NCBI GenBank assembly: GCA_910890315.1
Contig: CAJVGD010000025.1
Location: 222,501 to 286,500 of the forward strand
Direction of reading: 5' to 3'
Origin: Serendipita indica DSM 11827
Lineage: Eukaryota > Basidiomycota > Agaricomycetes > Sebacinales > Serendipitaceae
DNA length: 64,000 nucleotides
The position numbers were made by a program, and so were the translations under genes. The notes beneath the pieces were generated by a model, which did no database searches, was not told the DNA's origin, and saw nothing but the letters and a program-made list of their open reading frames with translations. Below are positions 1 through 10,914 of this stretch, in pieces; the first letter of the stretch is position 1, and each line of letters starts with the position of its first letter.

Positions 1-599
1 CCATAAAGCGCTTTTTTTCAAAGAGTTAGACAAGAGTGCTGCTTGCTTTGTTCTTGTCTTTGCGCCGAGATAGTTGATAGCCGAAATTTAGGCGAGCGCA
101 CGTGCCTAAGCCACCTTGAGCCTGACTTGCTCTTTAGGGTTGGAAAGTTTATTGATTTAGATGAGAGTAAAGGGGCTATCCTGGATAGCATAGACTTGGG
201 GAGATATGAAGTATCTGGCCGGCTTGGCTGGTCAAGTCTACTGGGGCAAATCCTGAGCTAGGGCAAATATTTGAGCAACCTACTGCATACAGCAGTCCAT
301 TAATATTGTGTTTGGAGGCTCTAACAGTTTCCAACAGTCCCTGACAGGCTTCAATATACTACTACAGGAAAGATGGTGGACAAGTATGCCTTCTATGACG
401 CCTTGGCTCCTGACAAAGTGTATTGCAAATAGTTTGTTCAGACGCCTGAACCCAGTGGTTCTGTGAATTCAGCAGCAGTCTTGATTTTGCCAGATAGGAT
501 TTGGCAACAGGCATTGCCCTTATCATGTTGTTACCAAAGTGCCAGCTTGTGACTTAACAGTGTAAGGTTTTGTGAGAGAGTGAGACAAAGTGATGTTAA
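1..599. other. Gene-poor AT-rich stretch, no gene identified
   Basis: There is a 72-codon open frame at 43-261 on plus, but it resembles no family I know and has no flanking splice signals or neighbours that would support a gene. The stretch leads directly into the retroelement-like fragments from about 600 onward and may be part of the same decayed repeat area. Nothing firmer can be said. Confidence 0.4.
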
Positions 600-964
600 G
601 TTGAAGCTTTGTATTTGAGGAACAATGAATAAAGTTGACTTTATGAGAAAGAACCTGTGTAACACATGTATATTGAGGACAGTTACACAGGAGTACTAAT
701 CTACTCTAAAAGTCAGAGAACAGGCAGGTACTATGGCTTATATAGACAATGTAGAAATCAATTGGGGAATGGAAGAAACAAAGGGATAGTCACTTACCTA
801 ACTGAGGAAGTGCAGCTTGATACACAAGCAGATTCTACAATTACTTTTTAGACTGACCTCCAATTCCTCGATTTGCCTTGCCCAATATTCATAGAATTTG
901 ACAGCCTTGTCAAGGTGACTAGGTAACAATTGTGCTATGGCAGCCCTAGTCATCTTGTAAGGTT

Positions 965-1238
965 TCAAGGATTTCTCCTCATCATGCACATTGTAACCAC
1001 ACCCATGACACTTGTTACCCATTCTATACTACATTCCTTATCATTCTCTTCATAGCCTCCTTTGTATCTACCCTTGTAGTGATAGCATTAGTACATGCCT
1101 AGTTTCCCATTGCTCTTTCCTTGTTCCAATATTTATTCTTGCTATATAAGACACTATGTACATATCTTAACTAGCAGACCCTCCTGTACCCTCTCATGTC
1201 AATACTCTCTGTCAATAAACAGGTTTAGACTGGTGAAC
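965..1238 (+). repeat. Left arm of an imperfect inverted repeat
   Basis: Read on the opposite strand, this segment matches 1603-1885 closely, at roughly four bases in five by eye. The match covers a zinc-knuckle remnant, a shared AAGGAAAAGAGCAATGGGAAA-like stretch and a shared end reading GGTTTAGACTGGTGAA. The two arms are separated by about 365 bp. They look like two partial copies of one element inserted head to head, or one copy with an inverted duplication. Confidence 0.7.
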
Positions 1239-1602
1239 ATACTTGGTCTTGCATAGTCCACATGCGGGTGAGTTCTCTCTGTGAACTCACACATCTCCAT
1301 GCTTAGATATACTTTGTAATTGACTGATTTTATCTCATACTAAGCTGAGTAATGTAACTGGACTCACAGTCCTTCAGCTGTGGTCACAGTTTAGGACTGT
1401 AGACTGTTAGACTGTGAGCACAGTCATACTGCCACTTCAAATACGTATATCAGGCATGTAGAGACAGTCCCAGTATGAACAAGATTTATTTTAGAATTAT
1501 TCCCTCTGTAAGATCAGCAATATCTTGTGAGGCTCATGGTGAGAGCCCACCTGTATGTGGGCTGTGTAACACCAAGTAAGTGCTACTTAGCAGGGACAAG
1601 CG

Positions 1603-1885
1603 ACTTCACCAGTCTAAACCTATTTATTGACAGAGGGTATTGATGTGGGAGGAGTACGGGAAGCTCTGCTAGTTAAGACATGTACATAGCGTCTTACATA
1701 GCATGGGTAAATGTTGGAACAAGGAAAAGAGCAATGGGAAAGTTAGGCATGTGCTAATGCCATTGCTACAAGGATAGATACAACAGAGCCTGTGAGGGAA
1801 AGGATGATGAGAATGGTATAGAGTGGATGGTGAGTGTCATGGGTGTGGCTTTGATGTGCATGGCAAGAATTAATCCTTGAAACCT
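1603..1885 (-). repeat. Right arm of the imperfect inverted repeat
   Basis: This is the partner of 965-1238. Both arms end towards the centre with the same TTCACCAGTCTAAACC-type border and read outwards into the zinc-knuckle remnant. A CCAAGTAAG...ACTTAGCAGGGA segment just inside this arm (about 1571-1602) recurs at about 2023-2052, which suggests a third partial copy in direct orientation. Confidence 0.65.
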
Positions 1886-2499
1886 TACATATCCCTACCT
1901 AAGTTCGCACTCAGCAGCCAGACTGAGACCACTAGTATGCCAACAAGATAGTTTTAACTCATGTAGCAACCAGAATCTTTATAATGAGTGCTTAGAATAC
2001 TCTTCTAGCTAACTATATGCAGGACCAAGTAAGGATTACTTAGCAGGGATGAGTGAGAATGAAGTGTCAGAGGTGTGGGTTCAATATGCATAGTAAGGAG
2101 AAATGCTTGAAATCTCATGCCAAGAATGGCATTTCACTATCCTGATTGACTTGGTCATCATTGAGAGCCCATGCAACTCTGAGACACAACAATGGAAACT
2201 ACTCACATGTTGTCACCTGTGAGTTTGGCATTCTCCTACATAGAGACTAGCTAGCTGAGAAACTAAGAATAGATAAGGACTTAATATTGTATATGCAAGT
2301 ATGTCTAGTAAGACCACAGGTAATAGTGATTGGAAAGTATTGAAGGTAGGTCGAGTCAAGTTGACATTATGACTTACTGATTACCTTGAGTACTTGGTCG
2401 TACTACTGAACACTACTTATGCTTAGCTTATATAGCTTACTTACTCATGGTACTCGGTCGCATTTGCTTTACCCATCTGTACATACTTGGTTGTTTGGA

Positions 2500-2895
2500 C
2501 TTCTTACTCTTGACATACTTTTCTTCTTGCTTACTTGTACTTACTCGTCTTTATTTACTTGTACTTACTTACTTGTACTTACTTACTCGTACTTACTTAT
2601 ACTTACTTATACTTATACTTACATTACTTTCTTATACTTACTCGTACTTACTTATACTAACTCGTACTTACTTATACGTACTTACTGCACTTGCTTATCC
2701 CTACTTACTCTCACTTACTTATACTTACTTACTCGTACTTACTTACTTATACTTACTTACTCATACTTCCTTACTTCTACTTCCTTACTCTTACTTACTT
2801 ACTTCTACTTACCTTTACATACTACCAACTCGTACTTACTCACACTTACCGACACTTCCTTACATTTACCTACTTACACCCACTTACACTTCCCT
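2500..2895 (+). repeat. CTTA/ACTT tetranucleotide simple-repeat array
   Basis: The stretch is built almost entirely from ACTT units with frequent variants such as ACTCGT and ATACTT, so it reads as a degenerate 4- and 10-bp repeat on a strongly pyrimidine-rich plus strand. All three plus frames stay open for long distances because a 4-bp unit translates into a repeating Thr-Tyr-Leu-Leu pattern. Those open frames are an artefact of the repeat, not genes. Confidence 0.85.
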
Positions 2896-3627
2896 CTCCA
2901 TTCACTTATCTATAACGCCTAATCATTCACTTTCCCAACTCCCACCCAAACCTGCCCTCAATCACACTCATTCCTCAACCCTGTACTTTCGAGCTCCTCC
3001 CCCTGAATTCTTATAGATGATAGCATATTTGAAGCCACCCAAAATTCTTTTTCACAATGATTCAATTCATTAAACCTGTTGCACAGATTGCCTAGTTCAT
3101 GCACAACCATTATGTGCCCCTAAGGTGCCCCAGAGCCCTACTCAGAGTCCCATTTCTCTCACCATCCCCCAGTTCCTTCACTTCCTCTCTCATACCTTTG
3201 GTATTTTCCTCCTTTCTCCTCCCAGCACTGTGATCCGGATGGAACAGCAAGCATTACCCCCCACAAGAGTGCACCACTGATTCCAGCTGGCCAGTCTGAC
3301 TTAGACTTCTCTCCTATTTGTTATTCTTTCTTCTTTTTATCCATTCACTTTGTCAACAAGTCTTATATCAATCGTACCACACCCATAACGCCCATATTTA
3401 TCAATATTGGGCTCTTATTGCCGACATTTTCAACTACACTTACTCTGCAGCTCATTGTCCATTTCCAGCATGGATAATGATTCTTTCTTCGGTTCTGTGC
3501 ACGAAACCTGAGCGGATATAAATGAACCATGCTAGGCTAAACAATGCAATATAATACAGATTTATCAAGCTCACTACAACAATTATCATGGACTTATCAA
3601 ACAGTGGTCACCAATGGTATCATTCCT
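2896..3627. other. Intergenic, no feature recognised
   Basis: The stretch is C/T-rich close to the simple repeat and ordinary beyond it. It probably includes the 3' untranslated region of the minus-strand translin gene, which stops at 3628. I see no further gene, tRNA or repeat. Confidence 0.5.
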
Positions 3628-4628
3628 TTATGGCCTTGCTCCTGATTGGCCCAAGTTTGCGTACAGAAAGATCGTAGACAACTGTCGCGTATCAGAATTT
3701 TGTCCAAAACAAGGAAATGTGACCAAACCTTCTTCGATCCGTTTGAGATCATACTTGAGTCCATCAAATCTGCGGCGCAGAACATCGTTTTTCAGATTGA
3801 GCTGTCGGTTTCTTGTCAATTTAAATACTGAGAGCGCGCTCGTGCACTAACCATGGAGAACCCAGAGAACAGGTCGGCAACAAACGAATGAATCTTGAAG
3901 GGCTCGTCAAAATCACCCAGAGTGACCGAATTGATCGCTAGACGAGACTATATAGACCCATTAATGCGCGCGCCGTACAGCATGAAACTACTCAACAAGT
4001 TCGTTCGCCACGGAGATGAGCCCGTGGAGATAATCTTCTGTTTGGATGCGAACCCTGTCCTGCCATTCTTCCCTAACTGACGCAGTTAGATCCAGCGCGC
4101 AACACAGTCGCACACGGACTGCCCAAGATGTTCGTCACGTCCTGAATCGATGCCACTCTGTGACTACGCACGTATTCACAGAGAGCGACGGCGAAAACAA
4201 AATTTTGGATGTGTCGACTGTACATGTCACGCCATCTGGATCGATGTCAGGCAATGAGGGTGGATTTGACACTCGCACCTCCAATATTGATTTTCTGGGA
4301 TCAGGTCTGCTATCGTTGCGATGGGACCTCGGCATGTCTCTTGTACTTTGACGACCGAGTCGACTAATGGTGCAACTGGACGCGATGAGCGAATGAGCGG
4401 AGTCGAATCCGGAGCTTGATCGTACCTTCTGACATTGGAGTGGAATGAATGCTCATTAGCGACGCCATCATCACGCGCGTGGCTTTCTCAAAGTCACCGA
4501 TCGCGTCGCGCATCTTCTGTAAGGCGAGTCTAGTCTTCAACATCGCTCGTTCCAGTCATATTGACCTCTCTGATTGCGCTTTCTTGCTCCATGTGTTGCA
4601 TAATCCTCTCTAGCTCGGTGGGTTCCAT
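3628..4628 (-). CDS. Translin (C3PO/TRAX partner, nucleic-acid-binding protein)
   Basis: This encodes translin, an all-helical protein that forms octamers, binds single-stranded DNA and RNA and, with TRAX, forms the C3PO endoribonuclease. Seven exons (4628-4566, 4516-4426, 4375-4279, 4217-4120, 4076-3997, 3947-3852, 3801-3628) give 232 residues, close to the roughly 228 of animal translin. Recognisable blocks are a start reading LERIMQHMEQESAIREKMRD, then SRLAINSVTLGDFDEPFKIH and LNLKNDVLRRRFDGLKYDLK, which match the conserved C-terminal core. All six introns are GT-AG and 43-61 nt. The last about 30 residues are less conserved. The gene shares a 65-bp gap with SEN1, so the two promoters must overlap. 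TRAX itself is not in the window. Confidence 0.9.
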
Positions 4629-4693
4629 CGTGGTAGGATCCAAAGTTTGACCACGACAAACTTGGCCGTCAACGTATCCTTGCCACCAGCGTC
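4629..4693. promoter_or_regulatory. 65-bp bidirectional promoter between translin and SEN1
   Basis: The start codons of translin (minus, 4628) and SEN1 (plus, 4694) are 65 bp apart. Any core promoter and both 5' untranslated regions must lie here or inside the neighbouring coding sequence. I see no clear TATA box. Confidence 0.6.
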
Positions 4694-7600
4694 ATGTCAA
4701 TAAATCAAGACAAGACGTCGCAGAAGCTCGGTGAAACGTCGTTGACGCGCATAATCGCGCGTCTGAAGACTGGAGTCAGTCAGCGAGTATTGCCAGAGGA
4801 AGAACGTGCCTTTGAAAGCTATTTGGACCCCAAAGAAGACTCTAACTCGTTTCACTGGTACTGCTTCCGTGGCTCGACCCTTCTCCGGGACATAGCGACA
4901 TTTTCTCAGCAAAAGCTCGTCGCCACCGCCCAGGACGACGCGCGAATTCATAAATGGAAACAGCAACATTCATTTCTAATGGATTCATGTCCTGACTGTG
5001 TCAAGGCGATGGAAGAGAGCTTGTTAGAGTCACAAACTACGTGGGTCATGCACCGAATTTGATTCGAAGTTTGAGCTCATAGTAGACAGGTTTCTTTCTG
5101 CATATAAAAGGGAAAGAGTTTCGGCATATCTCGATGTACACTTTGAATGGAACGCGCAGCGGATACTCGCCCACTTGGACAGTCTAAAGTCTTCGACTTT
5201 GGCCGCTCTTCCTTTAGCAGTTTCCTACCACCTCATCTATAATCCTTACCTACTATCGCATCCCAAGATTTGGCCTCTCGCTCTCGAACATCTACCAGAA
5301 GCCGCCATTGTAGGTTGGCCAAAGGGAACGCCCCCCGGTCTAGCGTTACTCCTCGTACAGAGTGATGGGAGGTCAAGGCAATGGGCTCGTATTCAGATGA
5401 GATCCCTGGATAGAGCGCCGGAAGACCCCTCCAACACTGACAATTATTCGCGGCGCGTTTGCAGCGCAATAGTCGGGGCACTGGATGCAAGTACAGGTTT
5501 TAATATCACTCTTCCCTTGGAATTTCCCTTCAGATTACCATTCAACGGCTTGCCATCGTCTACACTCTGGGCCACGATTGGATCAATGACCCATCAGTTT
5601 GGAGAATTATGTGAAGCAAGGGTACAATCACACGACTCAAAGAGTGGAAAGGCCAATCCGGCTCAGACTCTGCTCAGTCTCTCCGTTCGTCACTTGTCAC
5701 GCACCGATAAAGGTACGCTCATTCTCTCTCGTGACCGCGGTTATCGACTCTCTTGTAGCATTTCTCCCAGTCCTTCGTGCCTTTACTTATGTTTTGGAGA
5801 GTCGCAAAGAAGCCACATGGGTGAATCATCCACCAGAGCTCCCTCAGCTGGCACTCGATTCATTGAGGGATAACCCATGCCTGTGTGCATTTGACACGGA
5901 GAAGGAGTCGGCCACGGCGAATCACTTTGGATGGATTGAACCATTCCTCCAAAGTACCATGGTTTTACCGACGTCAAACGAACTTGTACATCGAGTGGTT
6001 CAACTATTCGCCGAACAAACTCAGCACGAACGTTTCGGGCACAGAAGACCCCTGATTTTTAATCAATTTATGAGGGCAAGTGCTTCCTTGACGGGGTTCG
6101 TTGCTCTGACGATTCCCAAGGCTCTAATGATGGTATTTTCCCTGCACCGCGAGGATACTTCTCACAAAAAGGCAATAATGGAAGCAACTGGAGTTCATCA
6201 AGCCGCCATACTTGCCATTGCGTTCGCCAAGAAGTTCAATGATCCGGCATGGCTGGTAGCCCGAAATTCTACGCGCAAGTTTTTATTCAAGATACTTGAA
6301 TTCGACATAGCACAGGTCCACTCGGCGTTGTGTAGCATCTCTAGTGCAGAGAAGACCAAGGATTTCGATCCGATCCTGATCCCGCCCTCGTATTCAGTTC
6401 TATGGTCGCAGCTTCGTGCGTCGCTAGTTAGTGACGACCTCGAAGCGTATGCCTTTTTATTCAAGGCAACGGCCAGGGCTGCCAACCTTGTTGCCATCCC
6501 CCCGGAACGAGTCGAAAATGCACTTTCCCAATCAAAATCACCCGTTCTTAATCAGAATCTCCGCATAGAACTTCGTCGCGCAGCTGATTCCATCGAAATC
6601 ATGCAAACTGGTTTCGGTGGCTGCGTCCTCCGGCTTGTCAGCGTCACTTCTACAGCAACTTTGGCAGCTTTCTGTCATCGGGACGATGTAGCAGCTGCTA
6701 CGGTGGCTCTTCTCCTTTCTCCGGCAGCAGAACTCTCGAATAGTGCGCAGAGTTTGCTCGCACAGGCATATAATACCGACAGCCGTGTCGATACACTTCG
6801 CCTGTTGCTAGAGTTTCAATGCGAGATCACTCTGAACGGCATGGTTACTCGCCTTCAACAGTTCCTTGAGTCATCTCGCATGTACTTGGAACATGTCCGA
6901 GCGGCAAAGGTGGTGGTCGTTCATTTCACCGACGTTCTCGAGGTCCTCTGCGCTCGAGGCTCGGGACTGCTCTTCAATCCAAGCTTCACAACGAAGAACA
7001 CAGCTGGATTGAAGCACCTTCCCCAACTATGGAGCGTCATGTGTGAAGCCGCAGGTGATATCATCAAGCGGACTCCTGACTGGGCGAGGAGATATCCCCC
7101 GCACGAGATGACTCCTTGGATGAGAGATGCACTCATATTTGCAGATCAACTGCTCGAACAGCGGCACGTATTTGAGGCCACCATCAGGGATCTCGGTTCC
7201 ATCGAGGCCTCTACGTCTGGAACCAGCCTTGCAGAGACCGCGGAGCGAATCCTGAAGCCTCTGGTTTCATGGCTTCGACTTACAGACGATGAACTCTTGG
7301 GCAGATCCTTTGATCTATTTCTCAAGATTGTTGACGCCTTTATTGAGACTCACACGAAGCCTGCAGAGGAACTGATTTCATCGATCGAATCCATGCTTCT
7401 ACGGTGGGATAGAAATCTAAATCAGCCCAAAGTCAAGGAGGGCAAAACCATCTCGACCAAGCTCTCCTCGGCGCAGATTGGGACGGGAATCCGACGCATG
7501 TCTCAGCTACGTGGCGAAGAAGACTCCGACATAGAATTTATCAGTCAGAGCTTCTCACCCCAGAAGCCAAAATCATCCAACGCCTCTAGGGGTTCGTTCA

Positions 7601-10600
7601 GAGAACAGCCGAGCAACATTCGCACACGCACGCAGATGAAACTCGACTGGCCATCGAACTATCCACATATCACTCGGGTACCTCATACCAGTGGCGTCAC
7701 TGCTGCGAGAGGCCCTGCAAAGTTTGACCAGACTATGGTCCAAAAGGCTATAGAAGAGAGGAGGGCTTCGAAGAAAACCACAACGAAGCTGCCCGACAAT
7801 TCCAAGCCGATGGACCTGGGCCATAAAGCGAGTTCATCAGAATCGTCTGACAGTGAGGGTGAAAGTGGTTTCCAGCAACTCATAAAGCTTCAAGAACTAC
7901 GAGAAAAACCGAAGAACCAGGAGAAACGCAGGGCAATACTGCTGAATGGGAACATCAAAACGTCCCGGATTGAGGTTGGTCAGAGAGTCAAGACAAAGTT
8001 TATACCCGATTTAACACCCCTTCATCGCATCATTCTCTCATGGAATTATGACCACACTGGACCAGAACCACCTGATTCGACTTCGTTCGTCTACAAACCA
8101 GTTCCAGACAGTTTCTGGGGTCATCGTCAGTATCTCGAAATATTCCATCCTCTCCTGCTTTTGGAATGCTGGAATTCTCTCGTGAAATCGAAGGAGGAAC
8201 ATCTGGAAAAAGTGCAATGCACAGTGGCTGGGAAGATGATCACGGATATTTGGGTTGAAGTTGACGTCTCTATCGAGCGTACAACCCATTCCGTGTGTAT
8301 TCTCGCGGAGACAGATATCGTTCTCCTCGAGCACGCCTCGGGAGTTCGCGCACTTGCCAAAGTTCATAGCTTTCGTGACACTAGGGAGGGGCTGCAAGCC
8401 ACTCTTCGGTACTCCAAAGATGATGCGAAGCTAGATTTTGAGAGGTCTATGGCTCTGCAGTCGTCATGGCTCGTCACTCGAGTGTTTAGGTGTGTTTAGA
8501 CTCCTTAATGGTTCTTCCTGACATCGGCAATAGTCTATCAACCGTGCATAGGGAATATGCCGCGCTTCTGGGGCTTAGCTCTTATGAGTTCGAGGATTCC
8601 GTCCTGCAAGCGCGTCTCGAACCTCATTCGGCTCCCACTGAAGAATCCATATCCCGGACGATGGCTGCGCAGAAGCTGAACTATCCTCAAGCGAGAGCAG
8701 TACTATCGTCGCTCCACACTCGAGGATTCTCCTTAATACAAGGGTGAGTAAACTCATCAAAGGGTGACGGTGCCTTTGACATTGCACAGACCTCCAGGAA
8801 CAGGGAAAACGTCGACTATATGCGGGCTCGTTGGAGCTTTTTTATCCTCACGAGACTCTGCGACAACCTCGATTACGGTGGGCGGTCCTAGTCAGAAGCC
8901 AATACCTCGAAAGGTGCTGGTTTGTGCACCCAGCAATGCGGCAATCGACGAGGTTGCTCGTAGAATACACGAAGGGGTCTGGAAGAGTGACGGTCAAAGG
9001 ACTAGGCCACAAGTCGTCCGTCTTGGTCCGATATCCGCAATGAGTCTTGGGGTCAGGGATATATCACTGGACCGGATGGTGGAAAACCGACTATCTGGCA
9101 CAGAATCGACTGGTGAAGATAGCAGTATTGAAGTTTCATCGTTGCGAGGTCGCCTGGCACACATCAAACAGCTACGCCACGAGAAACAGATGGAACTATC
9201 AGCCGTCAATGATAACACAGCGCGTGCCTTAGAGCTCGACCGGGAGCTTCGAGAACTCACTTCAAACAGAACACAACTCACCAGTCAGCTAAACGCTGCG
9301 TTGGATAAGGGGAAGGAGAGAATGCGTGCTGCCGACTCTGCGAAGCGCAAGGCCCGTGTCGAGATTCTCAGCGAGGCAGACGTTGTCTGCTGCACACTCT
9401 CTGGATCAGGGCACGAATTCATCGACCGTACAGAGTTTGACCTCGTCATAATCGACGAAGCTGCTCAAGCAATCGAATTGAGTTCCCTTATTCCCCTTAA
9501 ATTTGCATCTCAACGATGCATTTTGGTTGGAGGTAAGCTTACTTGGAATGATTTCTTGCCTTCTAATATATGGCAGATCCTCAGCAATTGCCTCCGACTG
9601 TCCTCTCGCAAACCGCCACCAAGATGGGATATAATCGAAGGTGCTGTCATCTATGATCTGATATGATCATTATTGATGATATAAAGTTTGTTTGTTCGAT
9701 TGCAAGATTCCATGCCAGATCGAATCCATCTACTTAGGTATGATTGCTCTGGGTACCCCAACCACCTGTCTAACAGTTAGGATAGCATTCAGTATCGAAT
9801 GCATCCTGAGATTTCCAGACTTCCCAGCGTTTTATTCTATGAGAGGAAACTGCAGGATGGTCCCGATATGGCCGTCAAAACACGACGACCTTGGCACGAC
9901 GATTCAAATTTGGGAGTATACCGTCTTTTCGACATTCGCGGAAATGAAGAACAAGCCGACCTAGGTTATTCTCAATACAATCTTGCGGAAGTCAAAGCCG
10001 CACTCGAGCTCTACAAACGACTCTCCGCAACTCTACGCACTCCAACAGAAGTCACCATCGGTATCATCTCTATGTATCGAGCCCAGTTAACGAAGCTTCG
10101 AGATGCATTCATTGCTCGATATGGCCGAGAAATTCTATCGAAAGTCGACTTTAATACGGTCGATGGTTTTCAAGGTCAAGAAAAGGACGTGATCATTCTC
10201 TCCTGTGTTCGAGCTGGTCCCAATGTTTCTTCGATTGGATTTCTCTCCGATGCGCGGCGAATCAACGTGGCAATCACCAGATGCAGGTCTTCTCTCTTTA
10301 TTCTAGGCGATGCGGCGACATTACGAAGGAGCGATCAGCTGTGGAGCAAGATCATTGAAGACGCCAATTCCCGTGGGTCGTTACTACAGGTGTGTTTTGG
10401 TCCATTACCAAGGGTATAGCCGACGCAGATAGCCAGGTTCATGATGGCGACCCTCCTGGCTCGCGCTTTTCCACCGACGGATATGATCGGCAGAAATACC
10501 CAACCACATCTTCCCGATTATCTCAAAGGGAACCGAACGCACCTCAGAATACGCTAGGGAACAAAAGCGCATCAACGACCGACACCACCTCAGCGGCACT

Positions 10601-10868
10601 CCCGGCCACAGAACTACCCACGAAAAGGCGTCTATCATCCCCAGAAGACACTTCACGGGAACCACCAGCCCTTCGTCGAGGGTCCACCGCAGGTGGTGTG
10701 ACCGACTCGTCAGCGGATATTCGAAGTAGAAACCCATTACCCTCTCAACCAAAAGCACCGAGAGCAAGAGCTTCCAATCTCTTTATCCCGAAGAAACCTA
10801 CTGTAAGTATTGGAAACCCTCCCCTTCATCTCACTGACCGTCTGCACGGTTAGAAATTACCCAAATAG
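4694..10868 (+). CDS. SEN1: SEN1-type superfamily 1 RNA/DNA helicase (transcription termination)
   Basis: This is a Sen1/senataxin-type Upf1-like helicase, which resolves R-loops and ends transcription of non-coding RNAs in the nucleus. Ten exons give 1,917 residues; introns are 5041-5089, 5713-5758, 8490-8533, 8744-8789, 9533-9576, 9641-9686, 9738-9785, 10390-10436 and 10803-10853. The N-terminal half is the helical Sen1 N-domain. The C-terminal third carries motif I GPPGTGKT (around 8788), motif II DEAAQ (about 9459), DPQQLPPT across the intron at 9533, QYRMHPEIS (about 9789), VDGFQGQEKDVIILSCVRA and a final SDARRINVAITRCR. A coiled, charged insertion lies between motifs Ia and II. The tail is basic and ends PRARASNLFIPKKPTKLPK. 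Most introns sit in the helicase half, and one long exon (5759-8489) covers the N-domain. Confidence 0.95.
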
Positions 10869-10914
10869 TCTCATGTATTAATAAATTTAAATGTATCGAT
10901 ACGTAGTTTTTGAG

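Larger units (their letters stand above)
600..2330. mobile_element. Fossil LTR-retrotransposon-like fragments with Gag zinc-knuckle remnants
   Basis: Three short translations in this stretch share a CxxC-x4-H-type zinc-knuckle signature: near 965-1010 on minus, 1838-1880 on plus and 2060-2105 on plus. This motif is typical of the nucleocapsid part of Gag in LTR elements. The minus-strand piece continues for about 40 residues of helix-like sequence. No reverse transcriptase, integrase or intact terminal repeats can be recognised. The element is clearly broken, carries many disabling changes, and looks old because the copies differ from one another at many positions. Assignment to a named superfamily (Gypsy or Copia) is not possible from what remains. 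An alternative is a non-LTR element whose ORF1 carries a CCHC knuckle. Confidence 0.45.

Noticed and set aside
2419-3016. Long open frames of 167 and 189 codons on plus
   Set aside because: They are translations of the tetranucleotide repeat in different frames, with a Thr-Tyr-Leu-Leu pattern, and are not protein-like.
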